A stretch of 64,000 bases of DNA from CAVSCR01 sp963726575 (GCA_963726575.1 CAVSCR010000003.1:744001-808000); one strand, 5' to 3'. Positions 17,581-27,500 are shown, counted from the stretch's first letter. Notes: a model not told the origin generated them from the sequence alone. A program made the numbers and translations.

Positions 17581-18192
17581 ATGACCGTCCTCGCGTCGCC
17601 ACCGCCGGTGTCGCTGGCGCAGCACCCTGCGCTCACCACCCGACGCAGCACCCGCGCCTTCGACCCCAGCCCGCTCCCGGCTGAGGTCGTGCGGTCGTTG
17701 CTCGAGGCCGCCCGCTGGGCGCCGTCCGCAGTCAACCGGCAGCCGTGGCGCTTCCTGGTCGGCCAGCGCGGTGACGCGACGCACCAGGTCATCGTCGAGG
17801 CGCTCACGCCCGGCAACGCCACCTGGGCGGCGGACGCGCCGTTGCTCGTCGTGTCACTGGCACAGCTGGCGCAGGACGATTCCGAGCCGGCCATCGTCGA
17901 CCCCCTCGCGGCGTACGAGACGGGGATGGCGACGGCCCATCTGGAGGTCCAGGCCCAGCACCTCGGGCTGGCCAGCCATCACATGGGTGGTTACGACGCC
18001 GACGCGGTACGCACCTCGCTGCACGTGCCCGCCAACTGGCACCCGATGACGGTGCTCGCGATCGGGTGGCCAGGGGCGGTCGACGACCTCCCCGAGGGCC
18101 TGCGGGAGCGAGAGTCCGCTGCGCGCACCCGGTTGCCCCTGACCGAACTGGCCTACGCCGACGCGTGGGGGCAGCCGGTCGACCTGCCGTAG
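17581..18192 (+). CDS. Nitroreductase family protein
   Basis: A 203-residue FMN-dependent oxidoreductase. The FMN-binding start is T-T-R-R-S-T-R-A-F near residue 20, followed by L-L-E-A-A-R-W-A-P-S-A-V-N-R-Q-P-W-R-F near 42-60, the classic nitroreductase signature. Late in the protein V-L-A-I-G-W-P-G gives the other flavin-contact region. It would reduce nitro groups, quinones or similar compounds using NAD(P)H; the native substrate is unknown. ATG 17581 was selected since GGGAGG lies 4 nt upstream. A palindrome immediately before the ribosome-binding site may control it. It is divergent from the crcB-acylase unit. Confidence 0.9.
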   Translation: MTVLASPPPVSLAQHPALTTRRSTRAFDPSPLPAEVVRSLLEAARWAPSAVNRQPWRFLVGQRGDATHQVIVEALTPGNATWAADAPLLVVSLAQLAQDDSEPAIVDPLAAYETGMATAHLEVQAQHLGLASHHMGGYDADAVRTSLHVPANWHPMTVLAIGWPGAVDDLPEGLRERESAARTRLPLTELAYADAWGQPVDLP

Positions 18193-18243
18193 GCTTGGCA
18201 CTCGACAACGTCGACTGCCAGATCTGCGCGAGGAGCGCCCGCT

Positions 18244-18696
18244 GTGCCCACGTACGGCTACGCCTGCACCGCTTGCGGCCACGAGTTCGAGACCGTGCAG
18301 GCGATGACCGACCCGAGCCTCACCGACTGCCCGTCGTGCGGTGGTCGGCTGCGCAAGGTGTTCCATCCGGTCGGCGTCACCTTCAAGGGCTCCGGCTTCT
18401 ACCGCACCGACAGCCGCACCGACAGCCGCGCCGGCTCCGGCGCCGCTTCGGGTGACTCGGGCAGCGGCAACGGCACGGGCTCGGGGAGCGGCTCAGGCTC
18501 GGATTCGTCCGGCTCGGGCACTCCCGCGTCGGCTACCCCCAGTTCGGGTTCTTCCAGCTCGGGTTCTTCCACGACCGACGGGTCGGGCGCTGGTGCGTCG
18601 TCGGGTTCCTCACGTGGCTCCGGCAGCGGGGGCGGCGGCAACGCGGCCAAACCCGCGCCGAGCAAACCAGCTCCCACGCCGAGTTCAGGATCCTGA
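18244..18696 (+). CDS. FmdB-family zinc ribbon protein
   Basis: A 150-residue protein. The first 42 residues form the FmdB zinc ribbon: P-T-Y-G-Y-A-C-T-A-C-G-H-E-F-E, then C-P-S-C-G-G-R-L-R-K-V-F, with two CxxC pairs for zinc. G-V-T-F-K-G-S-G-F-Y-R-T-D closes the conserved part. Everything after residue 58 is a low-complexity Ser/Gly tail, richer and longer than usual, ending with a Pro/Lys patch. The family is annotated as putative regulatory protein but its real function is not known. It is followed by the SAF-domain gene as in many Actinomycetota. GTG 18244 is the start. Confidence 0.88.
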   Translation: MPTYGYACTACGHEFETVQAMTDPSLTDCPSCGGRLRKVFHPVGVTFKGSGFYRTDSRTDSRAGSGAASGDSGSGNGTGSGSGSGSDSSGSGTPASATPSSGSSSSGSSTTDGSGAGASSGSSRGSGSGGGGNAAKPAPSKPAPTPSSGS

Positions 18697-18756
18697 CCCA
18701 CGCCTGCGTGTGGATCGTCGTCCCCTGGGTGGCATCGGGACACCTAGAGTCCGCCG

Positions 18757-19413
18757 GTGCTCGCCCACGGTGCAGGTCGCTCGAGCGCGTCGCGTCGCCC
18801 AGCCGGCTCGGGCGCCCGCCTTCGCCTGCTGCAGTGGCTCAGCCGATATCGGCGCTGGATCGTGGCGGTCCTCATCGCGGTGTCGGTGATCGAGCTCGCA
18901 GCCGCGTTACGTGCCCCAGACGGCGCCCTGTCCCCGGTGACCGTGGCTCGACGCGACCTGGTGGCGGGTCATGTGGTGAGCGCCGACGACGTCACGTTGC
19001 GCGGCATCCCGTCGTCGGCCATCCCTGACGGCGCGTTGCGACAGGTCTCCCTTGCCGTGGGCGCGACCCTCACCTCCGACGTACGTCGCGGTGAGGTGCT
19101 CACCGATGCGAGAGTCGCCGTCGGCTTCTCCGCTGGGCTGGCCCCCGGCGAGGTGGCGACGCCGGTGCGGCTCGCCGACGGCGGGGTGGCAGCCGTGTTG
19201 AGCGTGGGCGAGAGCGTCGACCTCGTGGCAACCGACCGCGACGGCACGTCGCACGCCGTCGTGTCCGGTGCGCGCGTCATCGCCATCCCCGCCCAAGGTG
19301 GATCGATGGACCCGCTGTCGGGGGTCCTCATCGTCCTCGCCGTTCCGGCCGAGTCCGCCGACGAGGTGGTGGCGACGGGTACCGACCGCGCCCTTTCGGT
19401 GGTGCTGCGCTGA
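18757..19413 (+). CDS. SAF-domain membrane protein (CpaB/RcpC-like)
   Basis: A 218-residue protein with a basic N-terminus, one membrane helix at about 34-50 (W-I-V-A-V-L-I-A-V-S-V-I-E-L), and an extracellular SAF domain (about 62-125: V-T-V-A-R-R-D-L-V-A-G-H-V-V-S-A-D-D-V) as in the pilus-assembly protein CpaB/RcpC. The last part holds V-S-V-G-E-S-V-D-L-V-A-T and V-I-V-L-A-V-P. No other tight-adherence pilus genes are present nearby, so a pilus role is not supported; the gene is regularly linked to fmdB. GTG 18757 is the likely start, 60 nt after fmdB. Confidence 0.82.
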   Translation: MLAHGAGRSSASRRPAGSGARLRLLQWLSRYRRWIVAVLIAVSVIELAAALRAPDGALSPVTVARRDLVAGHVVSADDVTLRGIPSSAIPDGALRQVSLAVGATLTSDVRRGEVLTDARVAVGFSAGLAPGEVATPVRLADGGVAAVLSVGESVDLVATDRDGTSHAVVSGARVIAIPAQGGSMDPLSGVLIVLAVPAESADEVVATGTDRALSVVLR

Positions 19414-19442
19414 GCCGTCGTCGGCAGTTGTCCAGCGGCGGG

Positions 19443-19604
19443 TCAATCGCGATGGTGGGGCGGCCGCTGTTCGAGGAACCGCCGCAGGTCGTCCGGATCG
19501 GCGTCAACGTCAGCATCGCGGCCAGGGTCGTCACCCCAGCCCCGGTCGCCGTCGTCGGAGGTGCCCTCCGGCAGCACCTCGCCGGGATCTGGCCGCTCGG
19601 ACAT
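19443..19604 (-). CDS. Small acidic hypothetical protein (53 aa)
   Basis: A short frame on the minus strand encoding 53 residues, very acidic in the middle (D-D-G-D-R-G-W-G-D-D-P-G-R-D-A-D-V-D) and ending L-R-R-F-L-E-Q-R-P-P-H-H-R-D. It starts at ATG 19604, with only 40 nt to the divergent membrane-protein gene at 19645. The composition and the W-G-D and R-P-P-H-H pattern look like the short acidic proteins common in Actinomycetota genomes, but I cannot name a family. No strong ribosome-binding site is seen. It fills the gap that would otherwise be empty between 19413 and 19645. Confidence 0.6.
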   Translation of the reverse strand: MSERPDPGEVLPEGTSDDGDRGWGDDPGRDADVDADPDDLRRFLEQRPPHHRD

Positions 19605-19644
19605 GGGGTCACCGTAGTCGCACCCCCGCCGCTAGGGTCCACCC

Positions 19645-21003
19645 ATGAGCCAGACCCCCGAGGCCGAGTCGTCGGGCGCGCCGAGCGCGGCCGAGCTGGA
19701 AGCGCTGCGTGCGGAGAACGAGCGGCTACGCGATGAGGTGGCCCATCTCGAGGCCGACAACCCGCCGCGGACGAAGGGGGCGTGGATCCGCTCCACCGCC
19801 ACGGTGGTGCTGCTGGCTCTGGGCTTCCTGCTCGTCCCGAGCGCGCTGACCGCGTTGTGGACCCACAACCAGCTCATGAACACGCATCGCTACGTGCAGA
19901 TGGTCGGGCCACTGGCTAGCGACCCTGCAGTACAGAAGGCCGTCGCTGACGACATCTCCGCGCAGGTGTGGACCCAGGTCGACGTGCAGCCCCTGCTCGA
20001 GCAGTACCTGCCCCCGAAGCTCACCTTCGCCGCCCCGGCCCTGGCCGCCCAGATCGAGAATCAGGTGAACGGTCTGATCCTGAAGGCCGTGCAGTCGCCG
20101 GAGTTCGCCAACGTCTGGGTGCAGGCGAACACCACAGCACATCAGGCACTCGTCGCCTTCCTCAACCACAACACCGCGTCGAACATCTCGATCGTCGACG
20201 GCAAGCTCGTGGTCGACCTCGGCCCCTACATCACCCAGATCAAGCAACGTCTGGTCGACGCCGGACTGTCGGTGGCGTCCAACATCCCCGACGTCAACCC
20301 CAGTGTCACCATTCCCGTCGCCAACATCGTCGCGCTGCAGAAGGCGCGCCAAGCCGTACACGCGCTCAACGTCCTCGCGTTCGTCCTGCCGTTCCTGGTG
20401 CTGTTGTGCTTCGGACTGGCCATCCTGGCGTCGCGCGACCGACGGCGCACAGTGATCTGGATCGGCGGACTGATCGCACTCGATGCGTTGCTGATCGGAC
20501 TGGGTCTGGCGTTGGGGCGTACCGCGTACCTCGGCGCCGCAACCAGCTCGGTCTTCCCGCGCGACGCTGCGGCCAGCGTGTGGGACCAGCTGATCGGTTT
20601 CGTGAAGTCGGGCAACCGGATGATCTTCGCTCTGGGTGTGGTGATCGCCCTCGCGGCGGCCATCACCGGTCCCTACCGTTGGGCGACCAAGCTGCGTGCG
20701 TCGTTCAGCGGCGCGATCGACGCGGGTGGCCAGAAGAGCGGCCTCGACACCGGAGCCTTCGGCGCGTGGACCGCACGGCACGCACGCGCGCTGCGCATCA
20801 CTTTGGTCATCCTCGCCGGGCTGGTGCTGGTGATCTGGACGTACCCCACGGCCAACGTGATCATCTGGCTGGTGGTGGCCGTGCTGGTCGGATTCGCGAT
20901 CATCCAGTTCCTGGTGGCGACGGCGCCAGCGAACGTCGGAGCCACAGTGCCCACCCCGGACGCTGTGACCGAACCGGAGAAGGTCAGCTCCACGGCCGAA
21001 TGA
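19645..21003 (+). CDS. Conserved actinobacterial membrane protein
   Basis: A 452-residue protein. Residues 14-40 form a short coiled coil (A-E-L-E-A-L-R-A-E-N-E-R-L-R-D-E-V), followed by a membrane helix at about 50-73. A large outside domain (about 75-240) carries the N-T-H-R-Y-V-Q-M-V-G-P-L-A-S-D-P-A-V-Q motif known from a widespread group of actinobacterial membrane proteins. Four more membrane helices lie at about 245-270, 275-295, 325-345 and 375-430. No function is known. It does not overlap neighbours; it converges on the SPFH gene with a 16-nt gap. Confidence 0.82.
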   Translation: MSQTPEAESSGAPSAAELEALRAENERLRDEVAHLEADNPPRTKGAWIRSTATVVLLALGFLLVPSALTALWTHNQLMNTHRYVQMVGPLASDPAVQKAVADDISAQVWTQVDVQPLLEQYLPPKLTFAAPALAAQIENQVNGLILKAVQSPEFANVWVQANTTAHQALVAFLNHNTASNISIVDGKLVVDLGPYITQIKQRLVDAGLSVASNIPDVNPSVTIPVANIVALQKARQAVHALNVLAFVLPFLVLLCFGLAILASRDRRRTVIWIGGLIALDALLIGLGLALGRTAYLGAATSSVFPRDAAASVWDQLIGFVKSGNRMIFALGVVIALAAAITGPYRWATKLRASFSGAIDAGGQKSGLDTGAFGAWTARHARALRITLVILAGLVLVIWTYPTANVIIWLVVAVLVGFAIIQFLVATAPANVGATVPTPDAVTEPEKVSSTAE

Positions 21004-21019
21004 CCCAGGCGCGAGGCAG

Positions 21020-21931
21020 TTACTCGGCCGGCCCGGCCTCCGCGACAGCTACGCCGGCGTTGCGCTCGAACGCGGCACCGAGTACGCCCATCGCCTTGCT
21101 GAGCTCTGCCGGGATGACCCACACCTTGTTCGCAGTGCCGTTGGCGATGTAGGGCAGCTGCTGCAGGTACTGGTAGGCCAGCACCGTCTGGTCGGCGTTG
21201 CCCTCGTGGATGGCCGCGAACACCTTGGCGATCGCCTCGGACTCGCCCTGGGCGCGCAGCACCCGTGCCCGCGCATCGCCTTCTGCCCGCAGGACGGCCG
21301 CCTGCTTCTCGCCTTCGGCCGTGAGGATCGCCGACTGCTTCATGCCCTCCGCGGTCAGGATCGCGGCGCGCTTGTCACGATCGGCGCGCATCTGCTTCTC
21401 CATCGACTCCTGAACGCTGCGAGGTGGGTCGATGGCCTTGAGCTCCACGCGGTTGACGCGGATGCCCCACTTGCCGGTGGCCTCGTCCAGGACGCCGCGC
21501 AACTGGGCGTTGATGTTGTCGCGGCTCGTCAGGGTCTCTTCCAGGTCGAGCCCGCCGATGACGTTACGCAGGGTCGTCACCGTCAACTGTTCGATGGCCC
21601 CGATGTAGTTGGCGATCTCGTAGGTGGCCGCCTTGGGGTCGGTCACCTGGAAGTAGATGACCGTGTCGATGCTCACCACGAGGTTGTCGGACGTGATCAC
21701 CGGTTGGGGCGGGAAGCTGACCACCTGCTCACGCATGTCGATGAGCGGTCGCACCCGGTCGACGAACGGGATGATGACGGCGAGGCCCGGGAGCAGGGTG
21801 CGGTTGTACCGACCGAGCCGCTCGACGATCCCCGCACGCGCTTGCGGGACGATCTTCACGGAGCGGATGATCACGACGATCGCGAAGACCGCCAGGACCA
21901 GCAGCCCGATCAGGGTCGGTTCGTAGTTCAT
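21020..21931 (-). CDS. SPFH/band 7 domain protein (stomatin-like)
   Basis: A 303-residue membrane protein: one N-terminal helix (about 5-24), then the SPFH domain (about 25-190) with V-P-Q-A-R-A-G-I-V-E-R-L-G-R-Y and N-V-I-G-G-L-D-L-E-E-T-L-T-S-R-D, and a C-terminal coiled coil made of E-G-x-K-Q-A-A-x-L-x-A-E-G repeats (about 200-250). Stomatin-like SPFH proteins form large rings at the membrane and are paired with NfeD proteins. Here the upstream gene is NfeD-like, sharing one base between its stop and this ATG. The two surely act together, probably in membrane organisation or protein quality control. Confidence 0.92.
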   Translation of the reverse strand: MNYEPTLIGLLVLAVFAIVVIIRSVKIVPQARAGIVERLGRYNRTLLPGLAVIIPFVDRVRPLIDMREQVVSFPPQPVITSDNLVVSIDTVIYFQVTDPKAATYEIANYIGAIEQLTVTTLRNVIGGLDLEETLTSRDNINAQLRGVLDEATGKWGIRVNRVELKAIDPPRSVQESMEKQMRADRDKRAAILTAEGMKQSAILTAEGEKQAAVLRAEGDARARVLRAQGESEAIAKVFAAIHEGNADQTVLAYQYLQQLPYIANGTANKVWVIPAELSKAMGVLGAAFERNAGVAVAEAGPAE

Positions 21932-22404
21932 CAGGCTTCGGCCTCCGGTGGAGTAGCTGGCTGCTGGTCCGGCTCCCCGGCCAGCACGACTGCGGTGGCT
22001 CCGTCGATGCGTTGCACCGTGACGTACGTGCCCACGGGAAGCGCCGGGTCACTCGTGGAGTCGAGCTTCGCGCTCCAGATCTCCCCACCGATCTTGACGC
22101 GTCCGCCGAGATGGTCCACCGACTCGGTGACCAGCGCACGATGACCCACCAACCGGTTGATATTGGTGATGGATTCGGGGGTGTTGCGCAAGTGCCGCAG
22201 TGCGAACGGACGAACCGCCAGCAACCCGACCAGAGCGACTACCACGAACGTCAGTACCTGCAGCCCCACGTTCGCACCGAGCGCCGCGGCAAGCGCTGCG
22301 GCGAGCGCGCCGCCGGACAGCATGACGAAGATGAAGTCGACGGTGAGCATCTCGATGATGAGACCGATGCCGGCGGCCACCAGCCACGCCGTGACGGGAC
22401 TCAT
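21931..22404 (-). CDS. NfeD-family protein
   Basis: A 157-residue protein with three or four hydrophobic helices (about 5-75) followed by a C-terminal OB-fold (about 85-145), where G-H-R-A-L-V-T-E-S and G-R-V-K-I-G-G-E-I-W-S-A are the typical NfeD pattern. This is the short form without the N-terminal ClpP-like protease. NfeD proteins work with SPFH partners, and the SPFH gene follows at once with a one-base overlap. The C-terminal tail is Gln/Pro-rich. ATG 22404 is the start. Confidence 0.9.
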   Translation of the reverse strand: MSPVTAWLVAAGIGLIIEMLTVDFIFVMLSGGALAAALAAALGANVGLQVLTFVVVALVGLLAVRPFALRHLRNTPESITNINRLVGHRALVTESVDHLGGRVKIGGEIWSAKLDSTSDPALPVGTYVTVQRIDGATAVVLAGEPDQQPATPPEAEA

Positions 22405-22532
22405 GTCACTCGACCTCCCCCGGCGCTCGACGCACCAGCCACCCTGGCCGGTGGGCCCATCCGTGCCTCATCAGTATCCGCATTGAAGCACTGGTGCGCG
22501 CAATTCGGCGCCAGGGAACTCCCCTGGTCGGT

Positions 22533-22976
22533 TCAGGGGATCTGCAGCCGACCGTCCTCACCTACGGGGAACGACGGGTTGAAAGCGACCTCCCAGACGT
22601 GTCCGTCCGGATCGGCGAAGTACCCGCTGTACCCACCCCAGTCCGTGGCCCGTGGCGGGTTCGTCACCGTGCCACCGGCCAGGATGACCGACTGCACCAC
22701 CTCGTCCACGTCCTGGGCGCGGTCGCAGTTGATCGATGCCGCCACCCCGCGGAACCTGGGGACTGGCGACACCGACTGGTTCGCCTCGGCAGCCAGGTCG
22801 GCCTCTCCATACAGCGCCAGGATCGCCCCGGACGTGTGGAAGAAACTGACCTCGCCGGCGACCGACGCCGTCGACAGTGACCAGCCGAGCACCTGGTAGA
22901 AGGCCGTGGCTCGTTCCACGTCGTTCACTCCGAGGGTGACCATCGACACGCGCGCGGGAGTCGTCATGACGGCCAT
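22533..22976 (-). CDS. VOC family protein (glyoxalase-like)
   Basis: A 147-residue vicinal-oxygen-chelate protein with two beta-alpha-beta modules. It begins T-T-P-A-R-V-S-M-V-T-L-G-V-N-D-V-E-R-A-T-A-F-Y (residues 4-26) and ends with S-G-Y-F-A-D-P-D-G-H-V-W-E-V-A-F-N-P near 120, the usual metal-binding Glu in the second module. This resembles the group often annotated as glyoxalase; enzymatic activity is not established. It is monocistronic or first on its strand; a small hairpin overlaps its stop codon (CCCCTG/CAGGGG at 22521-22539). Confidence 0.86.
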   Translation of the reverse strand: MAVMTTPARVSMVTLGVNDVERATAFYQVLGWSLSTASVAGEVSFFHTSGAILALYGEADLAAEANQSVSPVPRFRGVAASINCDRAQDVDEVVQSVILAGGTVTNPPRATDWGGYSGYFADPDGHVWEVAFNPSFPVGEDGRLQIP

Positions 22977-23048
22977 CCTGCCTCAGGGCTGCCAGCGGCA
23001 GCAGGGACCGTTGGGTTGAAATACCGCCTCGCCCTCACCAGACCACGA

Positions 23049-23082
23049 ACGGGCCCGGGACCACGATCGGTCCCGGGCCCGT
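23049..23082 (-). terminator. Strong hairpin downstream of the haloperoxidase-like gene
   Basis: A perfect 14-bp stem (23049-23062 and 23069-23082) with a 6-nt loop, very GC-rich, located 24 nt after the stop of the minus-strand gene at 23107. There is no T-run, as usual for actinobacterial terminators. It also insulates the VOC gene downstream. Confidence 0.7.
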
Positions 23083-23106
23083 CGCAGGGCTGGCGACGCC
23101 AGTCGC

Positions 23107-24420
23107 TCAGGCGCGCTCGAAGTAGCGCTCGAGCGCCCAGCCGGCTACAGACTTGCCCAACCGCACCCCGACCTCACTGGAGTTGCGGAAATGCAGACCG
23201 CCCCACAACCTGGCGTTGACGATCTCGGTTCGCAGGTCGTCCACCGTGTTGTAGTGACGTGTCGTCCCGGTCACCGTGCTGTCCAGATCGACGTTGATGG
23301 TGCGGGAGTGGAAGAACGCGGCGAATACCGATGCCTCGGCCGACGTGAGGCAACCGTGCGCGGCCGGGTACTCCGGGTGATTAGGGGTCGTGAGCAGCGG
23401 AGTCCACGTCGGGTCGGCCCGCGTGGCCGGGTTGCCGTCGGTGTCGCCCGCCGGGATCGCGGTCACGGGACGCCAGAATCCGTAGTGGTACTTGGCGTTC
23501 ATGCACGCGATCAGCGAGTCAGCGCCCACCAGGTTGCCCATGGCGAACAAACGCGTCGCGTCGTCGATCCCGAGCCCCTGCTCCTGCACGATGCGGCGGA
23601 ACTCGCTGTTGTACTGCACCGTCACGTTCGTCGACCAGAACCGCGCGATGTCGGTCTGTTCCTGCGTGCGAACAGTGCTCGTCGCCGAGCCGAGCAGCTT
23701 GATCTCGTTGTAGTCGCGGGCATACCGCGAACTGGTGAGCGCTGGCGGCGGCCCGGGCAGGAACTGGCCGGCGCTGCGCAGCAGGAACGGTCGCAGCTGC
23801 CCCACCCACGGGGTCTGGGCTGGTGCATACGCCGGGGGTGTGGGTTGCCACACACCGGGTGCCGGCGTCGGCGTGTACGTGATCGCGGCGTTGCGACCGT
23901 CGTCGGCTCGCAACGAGATCAACGCCAACGCGACCCGAGTTCCCACGTCGATCCCGTCCGACTTCGACTGGCCGTCGGGAATCGTGCCCAGTGAGGTGGC
24001 GTAGTCGGCGTCGAACGTGGCCTGCTGTGCGGGTAGGTAGTTGCTGAGCACGGTGTAGGCGGCCGCCGCGGCAGCGGCCTCCTGCGAGGCACCGCGTGGC
24101 GCAGTCACCCGGATTGCGTACGGCTCGAACCGGTGGTCCACGGAGTTGACGGCGTCGTAGACGGCGGCGGACTCGTAGCCCATGTAGACCATCGACTCCG
24201 CCTGGAACATCTTGGCCACCGAAACGGTCGCCGTCTGAGTCACCAGGTTCCAGTACGACGCGACGGTGTCGACCGGAGGCGCTGGCTGGCTCATCGGGGA
24301 GGCCTGGGCATTGGGCATGGTGGCTCCCCAGACCAGGGCCGCGCCGGCGACGACCGAAGCAGCGATACGAACGCGTGCGGTAGGTCGACTCCTGCGTCGG
24401 AGCGGGGCGTTCTCGCGCAT
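23107..24420 (-). CDS. Secreted vanadium-dependent haloperoxidase/PAP2-like phosphatase
   Basis: A 437-residue exported protein of the vanadium haloperoxidase and acid phosphatase superfamily. A basic N-terminus and hydrophobic segment to about residue 42 (ending N-A-Q-A-S) form a signal peptide. The active-site elements are K-Y-H-Y-G-F-W-R-P (Lys and Arg of the first motif), P-E-Y-P-A-A-H-G in place of the usual P-S-G-H, and A-R-L-W-G-G-L-H-F-R-N near the end. ATG 24420 is preceded by GAAGGAG at 8 nt. The substrate could be a halide plus peroxide or a phosphate ester; it cannot be decided here. The gene is divergent from the large BTAD regulator. Confidence 0.82.
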   Translation of the reverse strand: MRENAPLRRRSRPTARVRIAASVVAGAALVWGATMPNAQASPMSQPAPPVDTVASYWNLVTQTATVSVAKMFQAESMVYMGYESAAVYDAVNSVDHRFEPYAIRVTAPRGASQEAAAAAAAYTVLSNYLPAQQATFDADYATSLGTIPDGQSKSDGIDVGTRVALALISLRADDGRNAAITYTPTPAPGVWQPTPPAYAPAQTPWVGQLRPFLLRSAGQFLPGPPPALTSSRYARDYNEIKLLGSATSTVRTQEQTDIARFWSTNVTVQYNSEFRRIVQEQGLGIDDATRLFAMGNLVGADSLIACMNAKYHYGFWRPVTAIPAGDTDGNPATRADPTWTPLLTTPNHPEYPAAHGCLTSAEASVFAAFFHSRTINVDLDSTVTGTTRHYNTVDDLRTEIVNARLWGGLHFRNSSEVGVRLGKSVAGWALERYFERA

Positions 24421-24596
24421 GACGGTTCTCCTTCGTCGGGACGCGAACAGGACGGGCCCACCCAAGGCGGGACGCCTCACCAGATGCTCACCAAGTGGTC
24501 ATCGTGCTCATTGCTGGAGTGCTCACGGCACTGTCGACCCGCGAACATTTCGCAGCGGACCGGCCATCCTTCGCGCTACTGTCGCGCCGAGGCGTC
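24421..24596. promoter_or_regulatory. Divergent promoter region, haloperoxidase / BTAD regulator
   Basis: A 176-nt gap between divergent genes. TGCTCA occurs three times on the plus strand at 24485, 24505 and 24520, and ACCAAGTGGT at 24490-24499 is a small palindrome. Direct repeats are the binding mode of BTAD/SARP regulators, but spacings of 20 and 15 nt do not match the classic 11-nt periodicity. A TACTGT box near 24577 could be the -10 of the regulator. Confidence 0.35.
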
Positions 24597-27500
24597 ATGG
24601 AATTTCGACTGCTCGGGCCACTCGACGTCGAACGGGGTGATCGGTCGCTCCGTCTCGGCGCCAGACGCGAACGCACCGTTTTGGCCCTGCTGTCGCTCCA
24701 GCCCAACGTGGCGGTCGCCGTCGACGCCATCGTCGATGCGCTGTGGCCGACCTCCCCGCCGGCGAGCGCCGTCCATGCCGTCCACGTCGCGGTCTCACGA
24801 CTGCGTCAACTGCTCGACGACGGAGCCCCCCGCATCCAGACCCGCCGACCCGGGTACGCCCTCCGGGTCGAGCCGGGCGAGCTCGACGTCGAGACGTTCG
24901 AGCGGTTGGTCGCTGCTGGCGAACAACGCTGGCGCCAAGGCGACGCAGCAGGGGCGGCGAGGCTGCTGGGCGAAGGCTTGGGCTTGTGGCGTGGAGCCGT
25001 GCTCGCCGACCTGGCCGACGAACCCTTCGTCGTCCCGGTCGCAGCCCGGTTGGCCGAGGCACGGCTGGCCGCGCTGGAACTGCGCATCGAGGCCGACCTC
25101 GCCCTCGGGCGCAGCGGCGCCTTGATCGGTGAGCTGGAGGACCTCTGCGTCGCCCATCCGCTGCGCGAACTGCTCCGCGGCCAGTTGATGCGAGCGATGG
25201 CCGGGGCCGGGCGGCAAAGCGATGCCCTTCGGGTGTACCGGGACACCCGTGCCCTCCTCGTGGAGGAGCTCGGCGTGGAACCCAGTCCTGCGCTGCAGGC
25301 GGTGCACCGCCAGGTGCTGTCCGGGACCCTCGGACCGGCCACACCGCAGCCCGCGACCGTAGGTCTCGGTGGCGAGGTCCCGCTGCACGACGAGCGGAAG
25401 GTGGTGACCGTCCTCTACGTGGATTGGCGACCGGACGCAGCGCTGCTCGCCGACCCGGAGCGTCTGCGCCGGTCCAACCGCGAGTTCGCCGGGCTGGTCT
25501 CCGACGGCGTCGCGCGGACCGGCGGCACGATCGAGGAGTCCATCGGCACCGCGGTGCTCGCCAGCTTCGGAGCAACTGTCGCGGTCGAGGACCATGCGCA
25601 GCGGGCACTGCGGGCAGCACTCGATGTCCAGCGTCGGGCGCTCGGCTGGCTGACGAAGGACAGCTGGCTGCGGGTCGGCATCAGCTCCGGTGAGGTCGTC
25701 GTCGGCATGGACCGTGCCGAGCGCCGCACCGTCAGCGGCGAGGCCGTCATCGGCGCCGCTCAGCTCGAGCAGGCCGGGGAACCTGGCGAGATCCGGGTCG
25801 GCGAGCGGACCTGGCGTCTGGCCCGCGACCAGTTCGTCTTCTCCGACCGACTGTCCGCCGAGCCGGTGGGCGCCAACGAGGGGTCGAGCTCGGTTCGGCT
25901 GCTCGAGGCCGAGATGGAGCCGTCGGATGAGCTGCTCGATCGGTCACACACCTTCATCGGACGAGAGGAGGAGCTGCGTCTGATGCAGTCCGTGTACGAG
26001 CGGACCCGGGAGACCCGCCGCCCACATGTGCTGACGATCGGCGGCGAGGCCGGGGTAGGCAAGACGAGCCTGGTGCGCCAGTTCGTCCAGCAGATCGATG
26101 CCGACGCCCCGGCCCCGACCATCCGGACCGGACGCTGCCTCGCGTACGGCCGCGGGATCACCTACTGGCCGTTGGCGGAGATCCTGCGCGCGCAGCTGGG
26201 CCTGCCCCTGTCCGCTGACGCTGCCACTGTGCTCGCCCGACTCTCGGGCGCCGAGGTCCTGGGTCTGACGCTCGGCCTGGATGTCGTGCCGGACCTGCAC
26301 CCCCTGGCGGCTCAACAGCGGCTGCACGGCGCGTGGGTCGATCTGGCGGAGCAGATGACTGCTGACGGCAGCCCGGTCATCTGGGTCATCGAAGACGTTC
26401 ACTGGGCCGAGCCCCCGCTCCTTGACCTGCTCGACCAACTCGTCCTCGATACCCGCGCCGGACTCCTGGTGATCTGCACCGGACGTCCAGAGGTGGTGAG
26501 CCTGCGACCCGGCGGCGTCGGCGGTTCCCGCGGTTCCACCCTGTGGCTGGAACCCTTGAACGACGAGCAGGCGCAACGCCTGGCGCTGACCCTGCTGGGA
26601 GCGCAGCCTCCGGTGGACCTGTTGCCAATGCTTCGACGCGCCGAAGGAAACCCGTTCTTCGTCGAAGAGCTCCTGGCCTCGCTCATCGACGCCGGCATCC
26701 TCGTCCAGGACGGTGGCACCTGGTCGCTCTCGGGCTCACTCGCCGATGCGGCAGTGCCGGACACCGTCCGCGGTGTGCTCGCCGCCCGGTTCGACTTGAT
26801 GCCGGCCGATGACCGAGCCGGACTACAGGCGGCCGCCGTCGCCGGCCGGGAGTTCTCGGTCAACGCGGTGAGCCACATGGTGCAAGGCGTCACGCCGGAC
26901 TACCGGCGACTTGCCGAGCGCGAGTTCCTGGTCCGTGCACCGGCGTCGAAATCCCCCGACGAGCGGTTCATGTTCAAGCACGCCCTGACCCGGGAGGTGG
27001 TCTACAACGGGCTCGGCCGCGAGGACCGCGCTGATCTGCACGGCAGTTTCGCCGAGTGGCTCGAAACCCGACGCAACAGCGAGGAGTTCGCGCCGCTGCT
27101 GGCGCACCACTACGAGCAGGCGGTCCAACCTCCCGAACTGGTCGACCAGGAGGCTGCCAGGTCGGCGCACAACGACCGGGTGCGTCGGAAGGCCGTGGAG
27201 TGGCTGAAGCGGGCCGGTGAGCAGGCGATCGGAAGGCACGCCATCGACGAAGGCCTTGCCTTGCTGCAACGGGCCCTCGAGCTCGAGCCCGATCCGGCGG
27301 AGCAGTCGCGGTTGTGGCATGCGATCGGTCGCGGGCATGCAGTGCGCTACGACGGCATGGCGTGCTGGCGGGCGCTCGAGCGCGCCGTCGAACTGACCGA
27401 GGACCCGGCCGAGCGCGCTGATATCTACTCCGAGCTCGCTCTGCAGACAGTGACGCGCTACGCCATGTTGAACCCCATGCCGGCGCGGGAACTCGTGGAC

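Noticed and set aside
18420..18696. Tandem-repeat or CRISPR-like array in the fmdB tail
   Set aside because: It is low-complexity Ser/Gly coding sequence without constant repeats and spacers.
24481..24530. Classic SARP box (direct heptamers every 11 or 22 nt)
   Set aside because: TGCTCA repeats are 20 and 15 nt apart, which does not fit the known periodicity; kept only as a weak regulatory hint.
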